Shown here: in pieces, positions 8,771 to 17,331 of the stretch
Layout of the letters: every line of letters starts with the position of its first letter
How positions within the stretch are numbered: the first letter of the stretch is position 1
DNA from: Streptomyces aurantiacus
GTDB lineage: Bacteria > Actinomycetota > Actinomycetes > Streptomycetales > Streptomycetaceae
Direction: 5' to 3'
Length of the DNA: 64,000 nucleotides
Assembly (NCBI RefSeq): GCF_001418335.1
Contig: NZ_LIPP01000059.1
Coordinates: 1-64,000 of the forward strand
Program-made: the position numbers and the translations under genes
The notes under the pieces: model-generated
The model's input: only the letters and a program-made list of their open reading frames with translations
Databases searched by the model: none
What the model was told of the DNA's origin: nothing

Positions 8771-9447
8771 AACGCCCCCAGACGGTAACCGAGTCCGCGG
8801 ACCGTACGCACCACCTGCCGGCCCAGTTTGCGGCGCAAGTAGTAGACGTAGGTGTCGACGATGGACGACGCGGGCGCCTCGTGGAAGACCATCCGGCGCA
8901 GCTCCGCCCGCGAGTACACGGCGTCGGGGCGGGAGGCCAGCACCCACAGCAACTCGAACTCCCGTGCCGCGAGGGCGATTCGCTCACCGCCGGCCAGCTC
9001 GACCTCCCGGTGGCCGACATAAAGCTGACCCGAGCCGATCCGCAGCACGTCGGCCACATCGAGTGCCCGACGGCACAAGGCTCTTAACCGGGCACTCAGT
9101 TCGTCGAGCTCGAACGGCTTGACCATGTAGTCGTCGGCACCGGCGTCCAGACCGTCGACCCGGTCGTGCACCGTGCCCATCGCCGTCAGCAGCATGACCG
9201 GCGTGCGCACCGCACGGGATCGCAGTCGGCCCAGCAGGGCGAGGCCGTCGAGCGCCGGCAGGCGCCGGTCGACGACGAGCACGTCGTACTGCCGGGCAAG
9301 GCCGAGATGCAGGCCTCGCTGGCCATCGGTCGCGACATCGACGGCGTATCCCTCGTCCCGCAACGCCTCCGAGAGCATGGTGACCAGCTCCCTGTCGTCC
9401 TCGACCAGCAGCAGTCGCCAGGGGTTTCGCATACGATCCTGTGCCAT
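8767..9447 (-). CDS. OmpR-family response regulator with TTA codon
   Basis: Receiver plus winged-helix DNA-binding protein, 226 residues. The phospho-acceptor is Asp60 in VVDRRLP, with acidic pocket VEDD near 15-18 and Lys110 in MVKPF. The C-terminal OmpR/PhoB domain ends in VRTVRGLGYRL. The ATG at 9447 begins just before the receiver; the open frame extends upstream without homology. Codon 121 (9085-9087) is a TTA, rare in streptomycetes, and it is followed by AGA. Translation would then depend on the bldA tRNA, tying the system to development. It pairs with the kinase at 7529-8770. Confidence 0.92.
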   Translation of the reverse strand: MAQDRMRNPWRLLLVEDDRELVTMLSEALRDEGYAVDVATDGQRGLHLGLARQYDVLVVDRRLPALDGLALLGRLRSRAVRTPVMLLTAMGTVHDRVDGLDAGADDYMVKPFELDELSARLRALCRRALDVADVLRIGSGQLYVGHREVELAGGERIALAAREFELLWVLASRPDAVYSRAELRRMVFHEAPASSIVDTYVYYLRRKLGRQVVRTVRGLGYRLGAL

Positions 9448-9717
9448 CGTCCTGCCCCTCTCGTCCCTGTTCCCCGTCAACGCCCTTGTGTGACGCGTGA
9501 ATTGTGGCCATGAGAGGGCATGGACGAACAGGAATCCGATCCGATCGGCGAGATCACGCCAAGGGCTGTCCCGCAACTCTGCTCGCGGGCGAGATGATCT
9601 TGAGGGTCTGGTGTGACCACGGCCTCGCAGCCGTCCCGGACGGCCCCGTTCACCAGGCTGAGCCGACGTCAGTTCGGCAGGCTGATCACCGCATGCGGCG
9701 CGCGGGGGCGAATCCGG

Positions 9718-10005
9718 TCCGTAACGGCCATCCCCGTCCTCGTGGCCGACGGAGCCCACCCCATGTCCTACGAACAGCTCGAATCCAGCCGCATGCCGAC
9801 CAACCAGGACATGGACCAGGACCGTCGCTGTCCTGCCTACTGGTCGGCCGACCCACCCTCGGACGCACCATAGAACTCGCCGTCCTGGCGGCCCTGGAGC
9901 AGCGGACCGCCCTGCGCTGCACGATGCCGGGCATGACCTCCAGCGACACGGCCGGCTACGTCGCCCACCACTCAGGATCGCCGGCAACAGGCGCATCCGG
10001 ACGGC
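9718..10005 (+). pseudogene. Relic of IS-associated ExeA/TniB-like AAA ATPase
   Basis: Two plus-strand frames carry consecutive pieces of a transposon-associated ATPase. The first holds VLVADGAHPMSYEQLESSRM with the degraded Walker B (normally IDEAHLLSYEQLE). After a frameshift near 9835 the second reads CLLVGRPTLGRTIELAVLA and then RTALRCTMPGMTSSDTAGYV, matching the sensor/lid region of this family. No Walker A remains. No transposase or terminal repeats were found. The rest of 9448-10206 shows no gene. Confidence 0.7.
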
Positions 10006-10206
10006 TGATCATTGTGCGACGGCGCATCGCGCGGGTTTCTGGCCGGTGCGGCGGAGAGCGATGGTGTGAACACCTGCGGGTGCAGTCGCGGCTCGCCGGC
10101 ACGCGGGGTCGGCCCAGCGGCGTGCGGTAATGCCGACGATGCGTGCCTTGGTCCATGGGGATCATGGGTTTCTCCTGTGCCGCCTACGTGGCCGCGGTCA
10201 AGGACG

Positions 10207-11247
10207 TCATTCGGTGTCCCAAGCCACCCGAAAGCCAAGGTTCCCCGCGGAGCTGTCGACCGTGTTCGCGGTGCGGGCGGCAACGCGGTAGCGGTTGCAG
10301 TACGAGTCGTGGCAGAGGTACGAGCCGCCTCGCATGGCACGGCGGTCGGGGTCGTCGTCCTGCCAGAGGTCGGCCGACCACTCCCAGACGTTTCCTGCCA
10401 CGTTGTAGAGGCCGAAGCCGTTCGGGACGTAGGCGTCCACGGGTGCTGTGCCGGCGTAGCCGTCGGCCTCGGTGTTGCGGAACGGGAATGTGCCCTGCCA
10501 GATGTTGCAGCGGTGCTCCCCTCCTGGTGCCAGTTCGTCGCCCCAGGGGAAGCGGGCCTGGTCGAGGCCTCCGCGGGCGGCGTACTCCCATTCCGCCTCG
10601 GTGGGCAGTCGCCCTCCGGCCCACCGGCAGAACGCGGCCGCGTCTCTCCACGTCACGTGGGTCACGGGGTGATCCCAGCGGCTGTCCAGTTGACTGTCCG
10701 GCCCTTCCGGACTGTTCCAGGCGGCGCCCTGGACGCCGCACCACCAGGGAGTTGCCGACGGGCGTGGTGACGTCTTGCGCAGGGTGCCCGGCAGGAACTT
10801 CGCGAACACGTAGCTCCAGCCGAACTCCTCCGCTTCGGTGCGGTATCCGGTGTCCTCGACGAAGGCCGCGAAGCGGGCGTTGGTGATCGCGTAGGCGTCG
10901 ATGGCGAAGGGCGGGACGGATACGTCGCGGACCGGCCCTTCGCCGTCACCCGCGTTTACGTCCTCGTCCTCGCTGCCCATGCGGAAGGTTCCGCCGGGCA
11001 GGGGGATGCGGTCGGCGTATCCGGTGTGCGGAGGGTGGCGGTGTGCGGCAGCTGTGGCCGGGCCGGCTCGCGTTTCGGGGGTGTTGGAGATATTGGGGGT
11101 AATGGGGGTAATAGGGGTGTTGTGGGCTTCTGGCTTCTGCCTCGAAGGGGCGCAGCAGCTTTTCGTGCTCGGCAGCGTGGCGGGCACTGTGGTGGGTTCC
11201 GTGGTGGGTTCCGTGGTGGGTTCCGGCGTTTCGGCGGTGCTCTTCAT
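10207..11247 (-). CDS. Formylglycine-generating enzyme (sulfatase maturation)
   Basis: Copper-dependent oxygenase that converts the active-site Cys of type I sulfatases to formylglycine. The 346-residue protein shows the FGE-sulfatase fold: the GGTFRMGS entry, GRLPTEAEWEYAARGG, GNVWEWSAD and RAMRGGSYLCHDSYCNRYR. The paired catalytic cysteines are Cys312 and Cys317. The first 75 residues are low-complexity, including three EPTT units encoded by a 12-bp repeat at 11189-11224 and a SCCAPSR segment often seen at FGE N termini. It lies 28 bp after the transporter solute-binding gene and close to a Cys-type sulfatase, its likely client. Confidence 0.9.
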   Translation of the reverse strand: MKSTAETPEPTTEPTTEPTTVPATLPSTKSCCAPSRQKPEAHNTPITPITPNISNTPETRAGPATAAAHRHPPHTGYADRIPLPGGTFRMGSEDEDVNAGDGEGPVRDVSVPPFAIDAYAITNARFAAFVEDTGYRTEAEEFGWSYVFAKFLPGTLRKTSPRPSATPWWCGVQGAAWNSPEGPDSQLDSRWDHPVTHVTWRDAAAFCRWAGGRLPTEAEWEYAARGGLDQARFPWGDELAPGGEHRCNIWQGTFPFRNTEADGYAGTAPVDAYVPNGFGLYNVAGNVWEWSADLWQDDDPDRRAMRGGSYLCHDSYCNRYRVAARTANTVDSSAGNLGFRVAWDTE

Positions 11248-11275
11248 CGCTGTCCTGCGGCTCGGCCGGCGCGGA

Positions 11276-12298
11276 CTACTTCCCGTACGCCTTCGAGTAG
11301 AGGTCGCCCGTGTAGTAGTCGCCCGGGTCGGGATTGTCGTCCAGCTGCTTGTTGCGGACGAAGAAGTCGCCCAGCTTCTTGAGCCATGCGTCCACCTCGC
11401 CACTCTTGGTCTTCGCGGCCAGGTCCTCGGTGGAGAGGGTCTGGACGTGGGAGGCGTCGGCCTTGGTCTGGGCCTCGGTGACCTCAAGCATCTTGGCGGT
11501 GAGCGCGATGGTTTCCTCAGGGTGCTCCTGGCGCCAGTCGTTGGCTTGCTGCAGCACCTTGATCACCTTGCTGTTCTTCCCCTCGGACACCTTGTTGCCG
11601 GCGACGAACGCCGTGGGGAAGGAGTCCCCGGTGTCCTTGGTGCTGGCTATCTCCTCAAGCTTCGGGACCTTCTTCTTGATGGTGTCGATGGCGGGGTAGA
11701 AGAAGCCGGCGCCGTCGATCTGCCCGGAGGAGAAGGCGGAGACGATGGTGGACGGGTCCATGTTGACCTTGGTGATGTCCTTCGCGGTCATCCCGGCCTC
11801 CTCCAGGGCGATGTTGAGGATCATGTCGCCGGAGGTGCCTTCGGGCACGCCGACCTTCTTGCCTTTGAGGTCCTTCATGGACTTCATGCCGGGCTGGCCG
11901 ATGACGCGGTCCGCGTAGGTGAGGGTGTCGACAGCGATGACCTTCGACCTGCCGGAGGCGGGCAGCCACATCGCGCCGGGACCGATGTAGCCGTAGTCGA
12001 GGTCGCCGGCGCTGAGTGCCTGGATCTGCACCGGGCCGTTGTTGAACGACTTCACCTCCGCGGTCAGATCCGCCTTCTTCCACAGCCCCTGGTCCTCGGC
12101 GATCGCCAGCAGGCTGGCACCGTTGTAGTCACCGATGTAACCGAACCGGACCGTGTTGTCGTTCCCGGAGGAATCACCCGAACACGCGCTGACGGAGAGG
12201 GAAAGCACCAAGGCCATGGGCAGAGCCGTGAAGGCACGCCTGATGGTGCTTCTGGACATGGGTGTGGACATGAGCGTAGTAGGCATGGGCGTGCGCAT
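11276..12298 (-). CDS. ABC transporter solute-binding lipoprotein (SsuA/TauA/NMT1-like)
   Basis: Periplasmic-type binding protein, 340 residues, anchored as a lipoprotein through Cys39 in the lipobox LSVSACSG after a hydrophobic signal. The mature region, with VRFGYIGDYNGASLLAIAE, GLW, and LDYGYIGPGAMW, belongs to the nitrate/sulfonate/taurine/thiamine-precursor family. With formylglycine enzyme and sulfatase in the same locus, sulfate esters or sulfonates are the likely cargo. The ATG at 12298 follows GAGAGGA by 9 bases; a later Met (MSRSTIRRAF) is an alternative. It is the third transporter gene, 114 bp after the ATPase. Confidence 0.88.
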   Translation of the reverse strand: MRTPMPTTLMSTPMSRSTIRRAFTALPMALVLSLSVSACSGDSSGNDNTVRFGYIGDYNGASLLAIAEDQGLWKKADLTAEVKSFNNGPVQIQALSAGDLDYGYIGPGAMWLPASGRSKVIAVDTLTYADRVIGQPGMKSMKDLKGKKVGVPEGTSGDMILNIALEEAGMTAKDITKVNMDPSTIVSAFSSGQIDGAGFFYPAIDTIKKKVPKLEEIASTKDTGDSFPTAFVAGNKVSEGKNSKVIKVLQQANDWRQEHPEETIALTAKMLEVTEAQTKADASHVQTLSTEDLAAKTKSGEVDAWLKKLGDFFVRNKQLDDNPDPGDYYTGDLYSKAYGK

Positions 12299-12412
12299 AC
12301 GGGATGGTCCTCTCGGGTGGTGCTCGGGTGGTGCTCGGGCTGGCTCTGAGGGGGTCCGGGGGCCGCGGCCCAGGGCAACGGCCCGGGTGACGGCTCGGAC
12401 CTGGCTGCCGGG

Positions 12413-13192
12413 TCAGGCGGACCGGGCCGGTGCTTCCTGGTGGTACACCGACGTCCACACCTCGTTGCGGATGCGCCGGAACTCGGTCGAGAGCCGGATC
12501 TCCTCGGTGCGGGGGTAGGGCAGATCCACGTCGATGACACGGTGGATGCGGCCGGGCCTGGCGGCCATGACGACCACCCGGCTGGCGAGGTAGACGGCCT
12601 CGTCCACGTCGTGGGTGATGAACAGGACGGTGCGCTTCTCCTGGCTCCAGGTCTGCAGCAGCTGGTCCTGCAGCTGTACCCGGGCCAGGGCGTCGAGGGC
12701 GCCGAACGGCTCGTCCATCAGCAGCACCTGGGGGTCGACCGCGTACGCACGGGCGATGGCACAGCGCTGCTTCATGCCGCCGGACAGTGTCTTGGGCAGG
12801 GCGTCGGCGAACTCGCTCAGGCTTACGAGGGCGATGGCCTGCTCGGCGCGTCGACGCCGCTCCGCCGCGGGGACGGAAGCGAGCTTGAGACCGAACTCCA
12901 CGTTCTGCCGCACGGTCAGCCAGGGGAACAGTGCGTACTGCTGGAAGATCACCCCGCGGTCGGGGCCGGGCCCGGACACCGGTGTGCCGTCGACCAGGAC
13001 GCTGCCCGAGTCGGGCTCCTGCAGCCCCGCGGCCATGCTCATCAGGGTGGACTTGCCACAGCCGGACGGACCCACGACCGTGACGAACTCCTGGTCCGCG
13101 ATGTCCAGGCTCACCCCGCCCAGCGCGGTGAAGGTCGCGCCCTTCAGGGGGAAGGTCTTCACCACGTCGCGGAAAGAGATCTTGCTGTTCAT
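12413..13192 (-). CDS. ABC transporter ATPase (SsuB/TauB-like)
   Basis: Nucleotide-binding subunit, 259 residues. Walker [10 protein letters not shown] is at 41-49, the Q loop [12 protein letters not shown] near 83, the signature LSGGMKQR near 138, Walker [13 protein letters not shown] near 160 and the switch His in FITHDVDEA. The ALFPWLTV stretch is typical of nitrate/sulfonate/taurine ATPases. The ATG overlaps the permease stop by 4 bases (ATGA), so permease and ATPase are coupled. Confidence 0.92.
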   Translation of the reverse strand: MNSKISFRDVVKTFPLKGATFTALGGVSLDIADQEFVTVVGPSGCGKSTLMSMAAGLQEPDSGSVLVDGTPVSGPGPDRGVIFQQYALFPWLTVRQNVEFGLKLASVPAAERRRRAEQAIALVSLSEFADALPKTLSGGMKQRCAIARAYAVDPQVLLMDEPFGALDALARVQLQDQLLQTWSQEKRTVLFITHDVDEAVYLASRVVVMAARPGRIHRVIDVDLPYPRTEEIRLSTEFRRIRNEVWTSVYHQEAPARSA

Positions 13193-14001
13193 CGTCGCTC
13201 CTGCCAGCCGGTGAGGCGTCGCTCGGCCAGCAGCAACAGCCGGTCCATGACGAGCCCGAGTACGCCGATCGTGATCAGGGACACGAAGATCGTGTCCATT
13301 TCGAACCAGGTGGACGCCTTCTGCATCCGGTAGCCCAGCCCCTCCTGCGCGCCGATGAGCTCGGCGGCGACCACCGTCGCCCAGGACGCGCCGAGACCGA
13401 TCCGCATGCCGACGAGGATGAACGGGGTCGAGGCCGGGACGACCACCTTGGCGAAGATGGTCCGGTCCGGGGCGCCGAGCACCCGGGCCGCGTTGATCAG
13501 CGTCTTGTCGACGTCGATGACGCCCTGGAAGGAGGAGACGACGCAGGCCATGAACGAGGCCAGGAAGATCACGGCGATCTTCGGCACCTCACCGATCCCC
13601 AGCAGGACGACCGCCAGCGGAATCAGCGCGAGGGGCGGGATGGTGCGGAAGAACTGGATGTACGGCTCGATCAGGGCGCGCGCCATCGGGTACCAGCCCA
13701 TGAGGAAGCCGACCGGTACGGCCACGACCACGCCGAGGGCGTAGCCGATGAAGACCCGGCGCAGACTGGCCCACGTGTCCGACGCCAGGGTGCCGTCGGA
13801 GATCATGGTGCCGGCCTTCTGGGCCACCGCCGTCGGCGAAGGGAGGTCCTCGACCAGTCCCAGCGCGGCCACGACGGCCCACAGGCCGACCCCCGCGGCC
13901 AGTGCCACGGCGTTGAGGACCAGGGGCCGGCGCCGGGAGCGGCGCGGTCGCTGCTGCCGCGTTTCGGTGGCGGTCTTCTCGGCAGGGGTGATCACAGCCA
14001 T
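13189..14001 (-). CDS. ABC transporter permease (SsuC/TauC-like)
   Basis: Membrane subunit, 270 residues, with about six membrane helices after a basic cytoplasmic N terminus. The EAA-type loop contacting the ATPase is seen as [19 protein letters not shown]. Fold and length match binding-protein-dependent permeases for nitrate, sulfonate and taurine. First gene of the permease-ATPase-binding protein-FGE run. The ROK regulator gene ends 64 bp upstream, so it may be cotranscribed. Confidence 0.92.
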   Translation of the reverse strand: MAVITPAEKTATETRQQRPRRSRRRPLVLNAVALAAGVGLWAVVAALGLVEDLPSPTAVAQKAGTMISDGTLASDTWASLRRVFIGYALGVVVAVPVGFLMGWYPMARALIEPYIQFFRTIPPLALIPLAVVLLGIGEVPKIAVIFLASFMACVVSSFQGVIDVDKTLINAARVLGAPDRTIFAKVVVPASTPFILVGMRIGLGASWATVVAAELIGAQEGLGYRMQKASTWFEMDTIFVSLITIGVLGLVMDRLLLLAERRLTGWQERR

Positions 14002-14065
14002 GGGTTCCTCGGCTTGCTCGGGTTGCTCTGGTTACTCGGGTTTTTCTGGTTCCTGGCTGGTGGCT

Positions 14066-15403
14066 TCACTCGTTCTCCTCGGAGACGGGCCGCGGGTAGT
14101 GGGAGAGCAAGGGGGATTCGTGGAGGACGAGGGCGATGCCGCCCAGCGCGCTGCCGGCCTCGCCGAGCGTCGCGCGCCGCACGTCCACGTATCGGCGGGC
14201 CATCGGCATCAGGTGCTGCCGCAGGGCCCGTTCGACGGGTTCGAGGAGGGCGGGGCCTGCCTCCGCCAGTTCGCCGCCGACGACGATCACGCCCGGGCCG
14301 ACGGCATGGCAGACCGCGGCCAGCACCTCGCCGATCTCGCTGCCGACCCGCTCCAGCACCTCCAGGGCGGGGCGTTCGGCGGCCGAGGTGGCGTCCAGGA
14401 ACCCGGCGAGATCGGTGGCCCGGCCGCCGGCCTCGCGGTAGCGGTACAGGACCGCGTCGAGCGAGGCCCGGGTCTCCAGGCAGCCGGTCCCGCCGCATTC
14501 GCATTGCCGCCCGGCCGGGTCAACGGTGATGTGCCCGAACTCGCCCGACAGGCCGTACCGGCCCCGGTGCAGCGCGCCGCCCACGACCAGACCACCGCCG
14601 ACGCCGTGCGACAACCGCAGGTAGAGGACGTCGCTGCTGTCCGCCGCCGCACCCCACACCGCTTCGGCGAGGGCCGCGAGCCGGGTGTTGTTGTCCAGCA
14701 GCACCGGTGCCCCGAACCGCTTGCGCAGCAGGTCCGGCAGGCCGTCGATGCCCTGCGCGTGGGCGTTCTCGCTGCCGGGGTCCGTGGTCGGCCCGACCAC
14801 GCCGACGCCGATCGCGCTGAGCGCGTCGAGATGGACGGTGGCTGACCGGTCCTGACTCCGGTCCCGCTCCCGGTCCGGCTCCAGACTCCGGTCCCGGTCC
14901 GGGCCTCCGGCCGCCGCGCCGCCCGCCATGTCGTCGGACGAGCCGGTGGACGAGTCGGTGGACGAGTCGCCGGACGGGCCGGTGGCCAGCGTGGTCAGGA
15001 GACGTACCGCGATGTCGACCCGCTCGGGCCAGGACAGGTCCGTGGCATGCGCCTTGCTTGCCGAGCCGATCACCTCGTGGGCGAAGTTGACCGCCGCGAC
15101 GTGCACGGCGCGGCGCGCGAAGTCGATGCCGACCGCCTCGCCCGCGGCCGGGTTGAGGCTGAGCTGCTCCACCGGACGGCCGCGCTTGCGCACCTCGACA
15201 TGCGGTGTGCTGGTGACCACCGCGCCACTGCCGACCAGGCCCCCGACGATGTCGTGGAGCGTCGTACGGGACAGCCCGCTGCGGGCGCCCAGGTCGGCGC
15301 GGCTCATCGGACCGTTCTTGCGGAGCAGATCGAGAACGCCGTGCTCATGGCTGCGCCTCAGCCGCGTCAGCGGACCGTCGTGTTCGTGCATGCCGGACAG
15401 CAT
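14066..15403 (-). CDS. ROK-family transcriptional regulator
   Basis: Repressor-type ROK protein, about 445 residues. A winged-helix segment (about 20-63; GPMSRADLGARSGLSRTTLH) precedes a sugar-kinase-like domain with GVGGGLVVGG and the zinc motif CECGGTGCLE. An insertion near 145-190 is rich in Ser, Asp, Arg and Gly and looks disordered. The start is uncertain: ATG at 15403 or at 15391 are both plausible and neither has a strong ribosome site; the frame is open farther upstream. Divergent from the sulfatase gene, it probably controls both the transporter and sulfatase operons in response to a sugar or sugar derivative. Confidence 0.88.
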   Translation of the reverse strand: MLSGMHEHDGPLTRLRRSHEHGVLDLLRKNGPMSRADLGARSGLSRTTLHDIVGGLVGSGAVVTSTPHVEVRKRGRPVEQLSLNPAAGEAVGIDFARRAVHVAAVNFAHEVIGSASKAHATDLSWPERVDIAVRLLTTLATGPSGDSSTDSSTGSSDDMAGGAAAGGPDRDRSLEPDRERDRSQDRSATVHLDALSAIGVGVVGPTTDPGSENAHAQGIDGLPDLLRKRFGAPVLLDNNTRLAALAEAVWGAAADSSDVLYLRLSHGVGGGLVVGGALHRGRYGLSGEFGHITVDPAGRQCECGGTGCLETRASLDAVLYRYREAGGRATDLAGFLDATSAAERPALEVLERVGSEIGEVLAAVCHAVGPGVIVVGGELAEAGPALLEPVERALRQHLMPMARRYVDVRRATLGEAGSALGGIALVLHESPLLSHYPRPVSEENE

Positions 15404-15810
15404 GTGAGCACCGGGTATTTTCGTCAATGAGTTGGGACGAAATCTTTTCGCCCTGCCGGACTTCGCCGCACCCCCTGCTTCAACTGGCCTGAACTGCCAG
15501 GACGTACGGGAAGGCAAGCCCGTGATCACGTCTCGTAACATTTAGGTAACTCAGGATGGCGATCCCGCGCGGCGGCCGAGAGTGCCGAGAGTCCGGGGTG
15601 CGTCGCGGACCTGATTTACGTCCGCACCCTTGACATAAATCTCGGCCAGGTCGGAGCATGGCACCGCCGCCTGGCGACATGGCGGCGGCCGGACACTCCC
15701 CCGGCCGTTGTGCCACGCCGACGCGACTGTCCGCCCCCGCCGATGTGCCACACCAATGTGACCGTCTGCCCCGGCCGACGTGCGAGCCGGATCCACCCGA
15801 GAGGCCCTCC
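15404..15810. other. Divergent regulatory region between ROK and sulfatase genes
   Basis: No gene. It holds the promoters for both operons. A 35-bp imperfect direct repeat begins at 15704 and 15739 with a partial third copy at 15774, each starting GCCG-TGTGCC-AC or similar. The array ends 25 bp before the sulfatase start and is a candidate ROK operator array. Confidence 0.6.
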
Positions 15811-17331
15811 GTGCGCCACAACATGCTCTTCCTGATGACCGACCAGCACCGTGTGGACACCCTGGGTGCGTACGGCAACCCGCACACACGCACACCGAAC
15901 CTCGACCGGCTCGCTGCCGAGGGCACGCGGTTCGACAGCTTCTACACACCCACCGCGATCTGCACCCCGGCGCGCGCCAGCCTCCTCACGGGGGCGGCCC
16001 CGTTCCGGCACAAGCTGCTGGCCAACTACGAGCGCAACGTCGGCTATCTGGAGGACCTCTCCGACGGCCAGTTCACCTTCTCCGAGCAACTGCGCGACGA
16101 GGGCTACCAGCTGGGGCTGGTCGGCAAGTGGCACGGCGGTGTGCGGCGTACCGCCGCCGACTACGGCTTCGAGGGCCCCGACCTGGCCGGCTGGCACAAC
16201 CCCGTGGACCACCCCGACTACCTCGCCTACCTGGAGGAGAACGGCCTGCCCCCGTACCGCATCACGGACCACGTGCGGGGCACCACGCCCAACGGCAGCC
16301 CCGGCAACCTCCTTGCCGCCCGCCTCCACCAGCCGGTCGAAGCCACCTTCGAGTACTACCTGGCCACGCGCACCATCGAGATGCTGCGCCGCTTCGCCGC
16401 ACGGGGCGAACCCGGTGACGCGCAGGACGACCGCGGCGAAGGGGCGCCGTTCTTCCTGGCCACCCACTTCTTCGGGCCGCACCTGCCGTACATCCTCCCG
16501 GACGCGTACTACGACATGTACGACCCGGAGCTGGTCGAACTGCCCGCGTCGGTGCACGAGACCTTCGCCGAGAAGCCGGCCGTCCAGCACAACTACAGCA
16601 AGCTGTGGGCCTTCGACACCATGCCGCTGGAGGAGTCGAGGAAGCTGATAGCCGTCTACTGGGGCTACGTCACGCTCGTCGACGAGCAGATCGGCCGCAT
16701 CCTGGACGCCGTGCGCGAGCTGGGCCTCGACGAACGCACGGCCGTGTTCTTCACCGCCGACCACGGCGAGTTCACCGGCGCCCACCGGCTGCACGACAAG
16801 GGCCCTGCGATGTACGAGGACATCTACCGCATCCCGGGCCTGCTGAAGGTTCCCGGCGCTCCGCAGGGCCAGGTGCGCGACGAGTTCGTCTCCCTCACGG
16901 ACTGCACCGCCACCATCCTCGAACTCGCCGGCAGTGACACCGGTCCTGCCGTGGACAGCCGCAGCCTGCTGCCCCTCGTACGCGGTGAGCATCCGCAGTG
17001 GGACGAGCACCACCTCGCGGAGTTCCACGGGCACCACTTCCCCTACCCCCAGCGGATGCTGCGCACCCGGAGCCACAAGCTGGTGATCAACCCCGAGTCT
17101 CGCAACGAGCTGTACGACCTCGACGCCGACCCGGACGAGTTGCACAACCGCTACGACGACCCCGAGGTGCACGGCATTCGCACGGCGCTGACCCAGCGGC
17201 TGTACGACCTGCTCCGCGAGCGCGGCGACAACTTCTATCACTGGATGACGCCGATGTACGACGTGAAGACGGACTACGACACCACCCTCTCCGTCTTCGA
17301 AACCGCCGACCACGAAGGTGAGTTCAACTGA
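15811..17331 (+). CDS. Type I (Cys-type) sulfatase
   Basis: Alkaline-phosphatase-superfamily sulfatase, 506 residues, cleaving sulfate monoesters. The formylglycine motif CTPAR begins at Cys51 with Arg55, inside ICTPARASLLTG. Metal ligands fit MTDQH near the N terminus and FTADHGE near 315. There is no signal peptide from the GTG at 15811, which has GAGAGG about 6 bases upstream, so it appears cytoplasmic, consistent with uptake of a sulfated substrate by the nearby ABC transporter. It overlaps the following gene by one base (TGATG). Confidence 0.9.
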   Translation: MRHNMLFLMTDQHRVDTLGAYGNPHTRTPNLDRLAAEGTRFDSFYTPTAICTPARASLLTGAAPFRHKLLANYERNVGYLEDLSDGQFTFSEQLRDEGYQLGLVGKWHGGVRRTAADYGFEGPDLAGWHNPVDHPDYLAYLEENGLPPYRITDHVRGTTPNGSPGNLLAARLHQPVEATFEYYLATRTIEMLRRFAARGEPGDAQDDRGEGAPFFLATHFFGPHLPYILPDAYYDMYDPELVELPASVHETFAEKPAVQHNYSKLWAFDTMPLEESRKLIAVYWGYVTLVDEQIGRILDAVRELGLDERTAVFFTADHGEFTGAHRLHDKGPAMYEDIYRIPGLLKVPGAPQGQVRDEFVSLTDCTATILELAGSDTGPAVDSRSLLPLVRGEHPQWDEHHLAEFHGHHFPYPQRMLRTRSHKLVINPESRNELYDLDADPDELHNRYDDPEVHGIRTALTQRLYDLLRERGDNFYHWMTPMYDVKTDYDTTLSVFETADHEGEFN

